NCBI GenBank assembly: GCA_034660675.1
Contig: JAYEJT010000007.1
Coordinates: 1-5,915, forward strand
Reading direction: 5' to 3'
From: CG03 sp034660675
GTDB lineage: Bacteria > CG03
DNA: 5,915 bases
Part shown: one piece after another, positions 1 through 5,325 of the stretch
Layout of the letters: each line of letters starts with the position of its first letter
Numbering within the stretch: position 1 is the stretch's first letter
Translations under genes and position numbers: made by a program
The notes under the pieces: model-generated
Databases searched by the model: none
What the model was told of the DNA's origin: nothing
What the model saw: only the letters and a program-made list of their open reading frames with translations

Positions 1-1
1 A

Positions 2-103
2 GTTTTTAGATGCATGAATAGTCCAATCAGTATTTATTCCCTCAAAGGCAACTCCGTCATTAAATAAGCCTTCAATTTTTACTGTGACATTTCCCTCGGG
101 AAC
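2..103 (-). other. Fragment of an unrelated minus-strand coding sequence, probably a secreted beta-rich domain
   Basis: Read on the minus strand from about 103 down to 2, this stretch is open and gives a protein-like segment containing VTVKIEGLFNDGVAFEG and then INTDWTIHASKN, running off the left edge. The alternating hydrophobic pattern and the DG-x-x-FEG motif recall beta-rich repeats near the C-terminus of secreted, dockerin-type or cell-surface proteins; this is from memory of the pattern. The plus-strand frame here shows no MotA similarity and meets a stop at 15-17. The plus-strand MotA match begins at about 108, so two unrelated coding signals meet at roughly 100-110. The fragment is short, with no visible start or stop, so confidence is low. 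Confidence 0.3.
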
Positions 104-563
104 CGCTTCCGATATTTTTTTTCTGCGCGCAATCAATTTGCTTGTGGACGGTTTTGAAGAGGATTTCATAAAGGAAACTTTGTATAACGAAATCGTATTT
201 TTTAAAAAACGCCATGACCAGGTTTCGGATATTTTCAAATCCATGGGCACTTACGCGCCTATTTTCGGTCTCCTCGGTACACTCATAGGAGTTGTCCAGG
301 TGCTGCGGAATCTCTCTGATCCGGCGAGCATGGGAGTTTCCATGGCCATAGCCATAACAACGACTTTTTACGGCATTTTTTCCACCAATTTTTTGTTTCT
401 TCCAACTGCCGGAAAGTTGTCCGTGCTCACAGACAGAGAGGTGCTCACAAAACAGCTCATCGTTGAAGGCACGATATCCTTGCAGAAAGGAGAAATACCC
501 TCTGTTGTAAGAAAACGCCTGCAGTCTTTCCTGTCGGATTCGGAAAAGGTTTTGAAAAAATAA
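84..563 (+). CDS. motA: MotA-type ion channel stator protein, N-terminal half missing
   Basis: This is the C-terminal part of a MotA/TolQ/ExbB-family inner-membrane channel subunit, which with MotB converts ion flow into force. Visible family marks are the end of the cytoplasmic loop (LLVDG, residues 19-23, then an acidic/basic helix to KKRH at 41-44), TM3 with GTYAPIFGLLGTLIGVVQVL (55-74, Pro59), and TM4 with MAIAITTTFYG and NFLFLP (87-107, Pro107). The tail KQLIVEGTISLQKGE (123-137) is typical of MotA. The two prolines match those conserved at the ends of TM3 and TM4. MotA proteins are usually about 250-290 residues; this one has 159 and lacks TM1, TM2 and the first half of the loop. The GTG at 84 is only the first start in the open frame, has no convincing ribosome-binding site, and may not be a real start. 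Family similarity begins near residue 10 (about 108-111). The stop TAA directly abuts the motB start. The family call is firm; a flagellar role is not shown. Confidence 0.85.
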   Translation: MTFPSGTASDIFFLRAINLLVDGFEEDFIKETLYNEIVFFKKRHDQVSDIFKSMGTYAPIFGLLGTLIGVVQVLRNLSDPASMGVSMAIAITTTFYGIFSTNFLFLPTAGKLSVLTDREVLTKQLIVEGTISLQKGEIPSVVRKRLQSFLSDSEKVLKK

Positions 564-1271
564 ATGGAGCAGATAAAAGAAGGCAGCCGGATCGTTTCCG
601 GTTTTGACGCATACCGGAATAAGGTATCGGTCGCGGAAGAGCCGGCTGAGGAATCTCCGGTGTGGCTGACAATCTATTCGGATTTGATGACGAACCTTAT
701 GCTTTTTTTTCTCATGCTCTATGGTATCACGCGTATGAGCGTGGATGTGAAAACAACAATACTGGACTCCATAGCTTCGCATTTTGACGAGGCGGGGAAA
801 AAGGAAGTGGTGCTGCGGTCTTTTGAAAAGACGGCGGAGGATATAAGAAAAAGCGCCGGAGCCGCAAGCAACAATCCGGTGGTTTCGAAAGTGATAACCG
901 AACCCTCGGGTTACAGGATCATCTTAAAAGCTCCGGTCATGTTTGATTCCGCTGAAGCTGGGATTAAAACTGCGTCAATGAAGGATTTACGGAAGTTGGC
1001 GTCTTTCATAAAAACGATACCGAACACGGTTGAAATTGCCGGCCACACCGATGATATACCTGTTGAAGGCACAAAGTGGAAATCAAACTGGGAGCTTTCT
1101 CTGGCCCGGGCGGAAAGTGTCAGACGTTTTCTTACAAAGGAGGGTATTTCTCCGGATAGATTCTGCATTTCGGGATACGGTTCCACCCGGCCGCTGTGCC
1201 CCAATGACAGTTTTGCGAACAGGCTGCGCAACAGGCGTATAGAAATACTTGTGATGGAGCGGGGACGATGA
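564..1271 (+). CDS. motB: MotB-type stator protein with OmpA-like peptidoglycan-binding domain
   Basis: This is a stator subunit that pairs with MotA and anchors the channel to peptidoglycan. The 235 residues begin with a short cytoplasmic tail, then a single membrane helix with WLTIYSDLMTNLMLFFLMLY (34-53). Asp40 sits where the ion-carrying Asp32 of E. coli MotB lies. A linker/plug region (about 55-110) leads to an OmpA-like domain (about 115-232). That domain keeps the key motifs: GHTDD (160-164, Asp163), SNWELSLARAESVRRFL with Arg182, GYGSTRP (204-210) and RNRRIEI (222-228). Every residue expected for ion transfer and wall binding is present, so this looks like a functional MotB. The ATG follows the motA TAA with no gap, and the 3' end overlaps the kinase gene by ATGA, both signs of translational coupling. 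Length is normal to slightly short for MotB. TolR/ExbD is excluded by the OmpA-like domain. Confidence 0.93.
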   Translation: MEQIKEGSRIVSGFDAYRNKVSVAEEPAEESPVWLTIYSDLMTNLMLFFLMLYGITRMSVDVKTTILDSIASHFDEAGKKEVVLRSFEKTAEDIRKSAGAASNNPVVSKVITEPSGYRIILKAPVMFDSAEAGIKTASMKDLRKLASFIKTIPNTVEIAGHTDDIPVEGTKWKSNWELSLARAESVRRFLTKEGISPDRFCISGYGSTRPLCPNDSFANRLRNRRIEILVMERGR

Positions 1272-2818
1272 AAATCAGGACCAAAATATTGCTGTTGCCG
1301 GTTTTACCTACAGCCGCCGCTTTAGCGCTTGTATTTTTTGCCGGCGGAAATATTATTAAAAATAATGAGAGGGATCTTGCCCGGACCCGTCTTGAGATGA
1401 GCGGGAAAAACATGAAAGTGTCTTTTAACGAATATTTCGCGATAATGAGGCCGCCGCTGAGAGAAACTTTTATTTCACTGGTTCTAAAACTTCACGAGTG
1501 GGAACAACTCAACACTTTTTTTGTCAGATTTTCATCAGTGTATCCGCAGCTGGAGAGGGTGGCTCTTTATTCTTCAGGCCGCCGCCTCGCCGAAGTGTCA
1601 AGATGGCCGGAGGGCAGTTTCGGAAAAGCTCAGATAGACAGGGAGACATCTCTCAGCAATATTTTCTGGGTGGCGCGCAAACCCTATGTCGAATTTGCTC
1701 TTGCCGCCGACGGTTCGCGTCAGGTGCGGGGAACGATAGCTCTCGCCGCGTTTTTGAACTCCGCCGAAAAAATGACTTTAACTCCGGGCGGCGGTGTCAA
1801 AGTTTATTCTGTGCCTCCCGGACGGAAAGCTGATGCCGTTCCCGCCGGGTTTATAGAGAAAGAATATCCGCTTATGGCCGGGCGCTGGTCCTTGTCCGTG
1901 AAGGAGGAAAAGGACGGTTTGTATGGCGCTTATAAGCGCTTCCTGACCGGATTTTTCATCTTCTCGCCGGTTCTCATCGCCTTTATTTTTGCGCAGTCAA
2001 TGTCTTTTGCCAAAAATGTGACAGGGCGACTGGCCGCACTCGCTGACGGGCACATAGCGGGAGGGAAAGGTGATGAGATTTCGGCGCTTGAAGACAAACT
2101 GAGCGGATTTTATGACATAAAAAGCAAACTCAAAAAACAGATAAGCTCACAGGAATCCGCCGGAATTCTGGGACATCACGCGGCCATGATAGGACATGAG
2201 TTCAGGAATCCCATCGCTGCCATAAAAAATGCGCAATATTTTATACAATCGCAGATTCCCTCCTCTCTTAAGAAGGGGAAGGTAGGCCGGCATCTGGACA
2301 TAATAAAAAATGAGATAAAACAGATATCATTTATGATAGAGGATTTGCTCAGCCTTTCAAGATTAAAACCTCCTGTTTTCGCGCTTTGCGATGTGGGCGG
2401 GATATTGGGAGAGTCCGCCGAAATGTTTAAACAGGAATACAAACTCATTGATTTTGAAATATCCGTAAAAAAAATTCCCCGTGTACGCGCGGATACTTCG
2501 GAAGTAAGGCAGGTGTTTGGTAATCTCATAAAAAACGCCTGTGAGGCGATAACACCTCCCGGAGAAATAAAAATATCGGCTTCTACGGATAAAAAATTTA
2601 TAAAAATAGTGTTTGCCGACACCGGCTGCGGAATACCGGATGATAAAAAGAAAGAAATATGGCAGCCTTTTATCTCCACCAAAAGTTCGGGAATGGGGTT
2701 CGGGCTGGCTACGGTTAAAAAAATCGTGGAGGAAAGGCATAAGGGAAAGATTTCAATTGAAAGCCGCCAAGGAGAAGGCTCAACGGTAACGGTACTTTTG
2801 CCGTGCGGGCAGCAGTAA
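1268..2818 (+). CDS. Membrane-bound sensor histidine kinase with large periplasmic sensor
   Basis: This is a two-component histidine kinase of 516 residues. TM1 is about 6-27 and TM2 about 227-247, enclosing a ~200-residue extracytoplasmic domain (28-226). Its helical start and the later VALYSSGRRLAEVS segment (98-111) resemble Cache-type sensors, but I cannot name the ligand. A short HAMP-like linker follows (about 250-295, with DEISALEDKLSGF). The dimerisation helix has the H-box MIGHEFRNPIAAI with phospho-acceptor His310. The ATPase domain shows the N-box NLIKNACEAI (419-428), G1 DTGCGIP (451-457), F-box WQPFISTK (465-472) and G2 GMGFGLATVKKIV (475-487). All catalytic boxes are intact. The ATG overlaps the motB stop by four bases (ATGA) and the gene ends two bases before the receiver gene, so kinase and receiver are almost certainly cognate. 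Its place between two MotB genes suggests it tunes the motor. Confidence 0.93.
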   Translation: MKIRTKILLLPVLPTAAALALVFFAGGNIIKNNERDLARTRLEMSGKNMKVSFNEYFAIMRPPLRETFISLVLKLHEWEQLNTFFVRFSSVYPQLERVALYSSGRRLAEVSRWPEGSFGKAQIDRETSLSNIFWVARKPYVEFALAADGSRQVRGTIALAAFLNSAEKMTLTPGGGVKVYSVPPGRKADAVPAGFIEKEYPLMAGRWSLSVKEEKDGLYGAYKRFLTGFFIFSPVLIAFIFAQSMSFAKNVTGRLAALADGHIAGGKGDEISALEDKLSGFYDIKSKLKKQISSQESAGILGHHAAMIGHEFRNPIAAIKNAQYFIQSQIPSSLKKGKVGRHLDIIKNEIKQISFMIEDLLSLSRLKPPVFALCDVGGILGESAEMFKQEYKLIDFEISVKKIPRVRADTSEVRQVFGNLIKNACEAITPPGEIKISASTDKKFIKIVFADTGCGIPDDKKKEIWQPFISTKSSGMGFGLATVKKIVEERHKGKISIESRQGEGSTVTVLLPCGQQ

Positions 2819-2820
2819 TT

Positions 2821-3183
2821 ATGAAAAAAAGAATTCTTGTGGTGGATGACGATTTCAGCGTCAGGGAAACGCTTGCCGATATTTTGCGCACTTATGACTA
2901 CGAAGTTGTGGAAGCTTCATCCGGCGCCGAAGCCATTGTGAACGCGCAGGCCGGAAAATACGATTGCGTTATAATAGATCTGAGACTGCCCGATACAACG
3001 GGGCTTGAAGTTATTGAGAGAATATCCGGCAATGTGCCCAAAAACAGAATAATAGTTATTACCGGTTACGCGTCTTCCGATATGCTCGCGGAAACGCTTG
3101 AAAGAGCGGAGTTTTTTCTCCTGCTCAAACCCGTGGACACGGAGCAGATGCTCATGGTTGTTAAAAAAATTATTGAACAATGA
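2821..3183 (+). CDS. Stand-alone CheY-like response regulator receiver
   Basis: This is a single-domain receiver of 120 residues, the likely phosphate acceptor from the kinase just upstream. The acidic pocket is DDD at 9-11, the phospho-acceptor is Asp53 in VIIDLRLPDTTGLEV, the switch Thr is Thr81 (VITGYAS) and the conserved lysine is Lys103 (LLKPVD). There is no DNA-binding or enzymatic output domain, so like CheY it must act by binding a partner; neighbouring stator proteins are the obvious candidates, which is inference. I chose the ATG at 2821, two bases after the kinase stop, because MKKRILVVDDD is the usual N-terminus. A GTG at 2803 would add six residues of no family character. The stop TGA overlaps the next gene's ATG by four bases. 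Confidence 0.92.
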   Translation: MKKRILVVDDDFSVRETLADILRTYDYEVVEASSGAEAIVNAQAGKYDCVIIDLRLPDTTGLEVIERISGNVPKNRIIVITGYASSDMLAETLERAEFFLLLKPVDTEQMLMVVKKIIEQ

Positions 3184-4061
3184 ATAACGAATCCGCCTGG
3201 ATCGTTCCGTACGGAAATCTCATGACGATACTGATGATTTTTTTTCTGCTGCTTTATGCGTATACGTATCTGACAGGAAAGGTGAGGTACGAGAAAGTTG
3301 TGGCGTCGCTGACGGAGGGTTTTGGCCGGTCCGCTCCCTCTCGGGAAGTTGAACTCGCGGAATATCTTGAGGGCTATTTCTCCTCCAGGCAGGAATATCT
3401 CAGAAATATGGACATGGACAGCGAAAGGATAAAGCTGGTTTTTAATCTGCCTGTTTTTTTTGCCCCCGGCAGCGTTGATATAAAAGAATCGGCGGCGGTG
3501 GTTTTGGACGATATATTTAAAATAATGCATGATTTGCCCAATGAAATTGTGATTTCCGGGTTTTCGGGGCCGACATCTTCCGGAAATGAAATGTTAATTT
3601 CTGCCGGCCGGGCGCTTAAGATAGGTCAGCGTTTTATAAAAAAAGGCATTGATCCTCAGCGTATAATCCTGAAAGGCTGGGGCGCCGCCTCTTCCGGAGA
3701 CAGGGATAAATCATCGCAGGTCTCCACGCCTGAGCTGAAAGTCCGCCGGGGCGGGCTGAAAGTCAGCCCCGGCGCAACGGCGGACTTTGCTGCCGCGCTT
3801 GACGAGAGAGTTGAAATCAGCATAATGCGTGAAGTATCCCCCCCCGACATACCCGTCAGTGAAAAGCTGACGAGAATGAAAGAGAATTATTTTTACGGCG
3901 ACTATTATTATAAAAAAGGCGACTTAAAAAAAGCCAGACTTTTTTTTGAGTGCATTCTGGATCTTGACCCAAGTCACTGGAAAGCCCGCCGCATGATAAA
4001 GAGAATCAAAAAAGAACAAAAATTAAAAACCGCGCAGCAGCTGCAGAAAAAAACTGAATGA
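3180..4061 (+). CDS. Divergent MotB-like protein: TM helix without the ion-binding Asp, degenerate OmpA-like domain, TPR-like tail
   Basis: This is a second MotB-type protein of 293 residues. A membrane helix near the N-terminus, WIVPYGNLMTILMIFFLLLYAY (7-28), aligns with that of the upstream MotB, but the ion-carrying Asp is Asn13 (codon AAT). The OmpA-like fold follows (about 85-216). Its wall-binding motif GHTDD has become GFSGP (127-131), so the diaminopimelate-contacting Asp is gone, while the Arg of the RA-x-x-V helix remains (Arg144) and NRRIEI is DERVEI (208-213). Residues 187-203 are a repetitive insertion just before this strand. A C-terminal segment (about 235-275, ENYFYGDYYYKKGDLKKARLFFE...LDLDP) resembles one TPR unit, followed by a basic tail. 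Inferred role: a non-conducting stator partner or an adaptor to another protein or the receiver. The start overlaps the receiver stop (ATGA). The 3' end overlaps the convergent glycosyltransferase gene by 39 bases. Confidence 0.85.
   Translation: MNNESAWIVPYGNLMTILMIFFLLLYAYTYLTGKVRYEKVVASLTEGFGRSAPSREVELAEYLEGYFSSRQEYLRNMDMDSERIKLVFNLPVFFAPGSVDIKESAAVVLDDIFKIMHDLPNEIVISGFSGPTSSGNEMLISAGRALKIGQRFIKKGIDPQRIILKGWGAASSGDRDKSSQVSTPELKVRRGGLKVSPGATADFAAALDERVEISIMREVSPPDIPVSEKLTRMKENYFYGDYYYKKGDLKKARLFFECILDLDPSHWKARRMIKRIKKEQKLKTAQQLQKKTE
3732..3788 (+). repeat. In-frame GC-rich tandem repeat/palindrome inside the second motB
   Basis: Two adjacent 21-base units (3732-3752 and 3753-3773) match at 17 of 21 positions and encode ELKVRRG and GLKVSPG. 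Superimposed on them is an 11-base perfect inverted repeat, aaagtccgccg at 3738-3748 and cggcggacttt at 3778-3788, bounding exactly 51 bases or 17 codons. Two alternative inner stems exist: gggctg/cagccc (3753-3758 with 3764-3769) and cgccggggc/gccccggcg (3744-3752 with 3766-3774). The segment lies in the OmpA-like domain where the upstream MotB has a shorter loop, which fits an inserted palindromic element that kept the frame. Confidence 0.6.
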
Positions 4062-4733
4062 GTCTTTGACGGGTCTCACCCGTGAATCGGATGAGTTTTT
4101 CCATCTGACCGGCATTTCTTTTACGCTGAAACCCAGTTTTTCCGCCAGGACCAGCGTTTCCACATCAAAAGCAAAGCCGTCGGTTTTTAGACGTGAAAAT
4201 ATTGCCAGTGCCGCTTTTCTGCTGAAGAGTTTAAAACCGCACTGCGTGTCTTTGTAGCCTTTAACAGACAAAACACTCACGAGGAACCGGCAGAGCGTTC
4301 CTATGGCGCGTCTCACAAAAGACTGGGGCGGGACAAGGACGCTTTCCGGCAGGCTTCGGGATGCTATGACGATGTCGGCGGCGCCACTTTTGATAACGGG
4401 TAAAAAATTCTCAAGCTCGCTGATATCGGTTGAAAAATCGGCGTCGGTAAAAAGAACAGGATTTCCGGAGGATGCGAGAACGCCTTTGCGCACGGCGGCG
4501 CCCTTACCGAAGTTTTTGCCGAGTTTTATCACTTTCACAGGATTTGATATTGATTCCGCTTTTTTTTCGGCGATTTCAGAAGTGGCGTCGTCACTCCCGT
4601 CGTCAACAACAATAATTTCGCCGGGTATGTTTTTTTCAAGCAGATATTTGCCGGTAAGTTTCAATGCCCGCGTTATATTTTTTTCTTCGTTGCGGCATGG
4701 AATCACCACCGAAAGCTCTATATTTTTTTCCAT
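4023..4733 (-). CDS. Family 2 glycosyltransferase, polyprenyl/dolichyl-phosphate sugar synthase type
   Basis: This GT2, GT-A-fold enzyme probably transfers a sugar from a nucleotide-sugar to a polyprenyl phosphate at the inner face of the membrane. The 236 residues start with LSVVIPCRNEEKNI (7-20), then EIIVVDDGSDDAT (39-51), KNFGKGAAVRKG (73-84), the metal-binding DAD in FTDADFSTD (95-103, Asp97 and Asp99), GYKDTQCGFKLFSRKAA (159-175) and FAFDVETLVLAEKLGF (187-202). The DTQCGFK and FDVE motifs are characteristic of the DPM1/ALG5-like branch. No C-terminal membrane helices of the GtrB kind are present, so membrane association would be peripheral. The ATG at 4731-4733 begins at the usual family N-terminus. 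No Shine-Dalgarno precedes it, but an extended -10 box does. Convergent with, and overlapping, the motor operon, so not part of it. The exact sugar cannot be told. Confidence 0.9.
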   Translation of the reverse strand: MEKNIELSVVIPCRNEEKNITRALKLTGKYLLEKNIPGEIIVVDDGSDDATSEIAEKKAESISNPVKVIKLGKNFGKGAAVRKGVLASSGNPVLFTDADFSTDISELENFLPVIKSGAADIVIASRSLPESVLVPPQSFVRRAIGTLCRFLVSVLSVKGYKDTQCGFKLFSRKAALAIFSRLKTDGFAFDVETLVLAEKLGFSVKEMPVRWKNSSDSRVRPVKDSFSFFLQLLRGF

Positions 4734-4739
4734 GCGGTA

Positions 4740-4748
4740 ATTATAGCA
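4740..4748 (-). promoter_or_regulatory. Extended -10 promoter abutting the glycosyltransferase start
   Basis: On the minus strand the sequence reads TGCTATAAT then TACCGC then the ATG. This is a perfect TGnTATAAT extended -10 with six bases to the start, which would place the transcription start at the A of the start codon and give a leaderless mRNA. No good -35 is seen 16-18 bases upstream, as expected for extended -10 promoters. A second TATAAT lies at 4762-4767 on the same strand and could give a ~20-base leader. Confidence 0.45.
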
Positions 4749-4790
4749 AAAATAGGGAAAGATTATAGACCCCGCCCCCGGACAAAATAT

Positions 4791-4805
4791 ATATCGTAAT
4801 GATAT
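4791..4805. promoter_or_regulatory. Possible operator dyad before the antitoxin gene
   Basis: The bases atatc-gtaat-gatat form a short dyad 23 bases ahead of the chosen antitoxin start, in the gap between two divergent genes. Ribbon-helix-helix antitoxins usually repress their own operon by binding such short palindromes. The arms are only five bases and AT-rich, so this may be chance. Confidence 0.22.
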
Positions 4806-4828
4806 CCTTTAACGGGGATGTGTTTAGT

Positions 4829-5044
4829 ATGAAAACCAATGTTATGGACAAAACTCTTTTAATTCATTTGCCGTCGCAACTCTATGTGAGACTGAAAAGC
4901 GCTGCGGCAAAAAATTATAAATCAATCTCCGGCTTTGTAAGAGAATCTGTATTGGAAAAAATAGAAGAAGATCTTACGCTGGAAGAAATGGCCATGATTG
5001 AAAAGGGGAGTAAAGACTTTCGGGCAGGGAAAGGCACCTATTGA
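4829..5044 (+). CDS. Ribbon-helix-helix antitoxin of a type II toxin-antitoxin pair
   Basis: This is a small DNA-binding antitoxin of about 71 residues. The N-terminal part KTLLIHLPSQLYVRLKSAAAKNYKSISGFVRESVLEKI (8-45) has the beta strand, helix, turn and helix spacing of CopG/RHH proteins, with the strand (about 9-14) expected to enter the DNA major groove. The acidic-to-basic tail LEEMAMIEKGSKDFRAGKG (51-69) is typical of the toxin-wrapping region in RelB/RHH antitoxins paired with RelE/ParE toxins. I chose the ATG at 4829 because a GGGGAT ribosome-binding-like site lies about ten bases upstream. An in-frame ATG at 4799 would add ten residues without a visible site, and one at 4844 would start just before the beta strand. 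The stop is 13 bases before the toxin start. Expected role: neutralise the toxin and autorepress the operon. Confidence 0.82.
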   Translation: MKTNVMDKTLLIHLPSQLYVRLKSAAAKNYKSISGFVRESVLEKIEEDLTLEEMAMIEKGSKDFRAGKGTY

Positions 5045-5057
5045 AGAAAAGTAAAAC

Positions 5058-5322
5058 GTGACTAAGATTGAAGTAATACTTCAATCTCAACCAAGGAAAT
5101 ACTATCAAAAAGTTGACAGTAAAACAGCCGGAATTCTTGAGAAGAGATTTAGAGGAAAATCCTTTTTATAAACCGGTAAAAATAAAACCCATGAAAGGCC
5201 GGAAAAAATTGTTTAGATACGCCGCAAACGGATTAAGAGTAATTTATGAAATAAACAGCGAAGGCAAAAAAGCCGGTGTGGTATTGATTGGTACAAGAGG
5301 GGACATTTATAAAAAAATTTAA
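5058..5322 (+). pseudogene. RelE/ParE-family toxin gene broken by a frameshift
   Basis: Toxins of this family are small; RelE types cleave mRNA on the ribosome and ParE types poison gyrase. From a GTG at 5058 the frame reads TKIEVILQSQPRKYYQKVDSKTAGILEKR, a typical RelE/ParE N-terminus, then leaves the family pattern and stops at 5169-5171. The next frame continues with LEENPFYKPVKIKPMKG, FRYAANGLRVIYEI and GVVLIGTRGDIYKKI, the typical C-terminal half, ending with TAA at 5320-5322. Joining the frames at about 5141-5155 by skipping one base (for instance one T of 5148-5150) gives about 87 residues, the usual family length. GTG is the first possible start after an in-frame stop, with the purine-rich gaagaaaag just upstream. 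An isolated reading from a TTG at 5113 would lack the N-terminal helices and is unlikely to be the real gene. Cause: inactivating mutation, sequencing error or, less likely, recoding. Confidence 0.75.
5065..5087. repeat. 23-base perfect palindrome at the 5' end of the toxin gene
   Basis: The arms agattgaagta (5065-5075) and tacttcaatct (5077-5087) are perfect reverse complements around a single central A. As RNA this would make a ten-pair hairpin with a three-base loop, starting four bases after the toxin GTG, in the region covered by an initiating ribosome. It could damp toxin translation or serve as a DNA-binding site. It is also coding (KIEVILQS), which makes a perfect 11-base arm more notable. 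Confidence 0.6.
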
Positions 5323-5325
5323 GTA

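Noticed and set aside
72..782. A 236-codon open frame on the minus strand opposite motA and motB
   Set aside because: It lies exactly opposite well-supported motA/motB coding sequence, its composition (many Cys, His, Arg) is typical of an antisense shadow, and it shows no recognisable domain.
1926..1939. Perfect 14-base palindrome gcgcttataagcgc inside the kinase gene
   Set aside because: It lies mid-gene with no related copy or context in the window; a dyad of this length is plausible by chance.
2176..2740. Two long minus-strand open frames opposite the kinase catalytic region
   Set aside because: The plus strand carries every histidine kinase motif here; the antisense products resemble no family I know.
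2803..2820. GTG start giving a six-residue N-terminal extension of the receiver
   Set aside because: The ATG at 2821 gives the canonical receiver N-terminus and sits two bases after the kinase stop; the extra residues have no family counterpart.
84..4061. Zorya-type defence system, since ZorA and ZorB are MotA/MotB-like
   Set aside because: No ZorC/ZorD or nuclease genes are present, MotA shows no long cytoplasmic tail, and the partners are a histidine kinase and receiver.
4069..4083. Hairpin acgggt/acccgt just after the motor operon as a terminator
   Set aside because: The stem is only six pairs, no T-run follows on either strand, and it lies in glycosyltransferase coding sequence.
4303..4740. 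A 145-codon plus-strand frame opposite the glycosyltransferase
   Set aside because: The minus strand has all GT2 motifs; the plus-strand product is Ser/Thr-rich shadow sequence.
5113..5322. A separate small gene starting with TTG at 5113
   Set aside because: Its start is out of frame over the toxin N-terminal coding region; the product is only the C-terminal half of a RelE/ParE toxin, so a frameshifted single gene explains it better.
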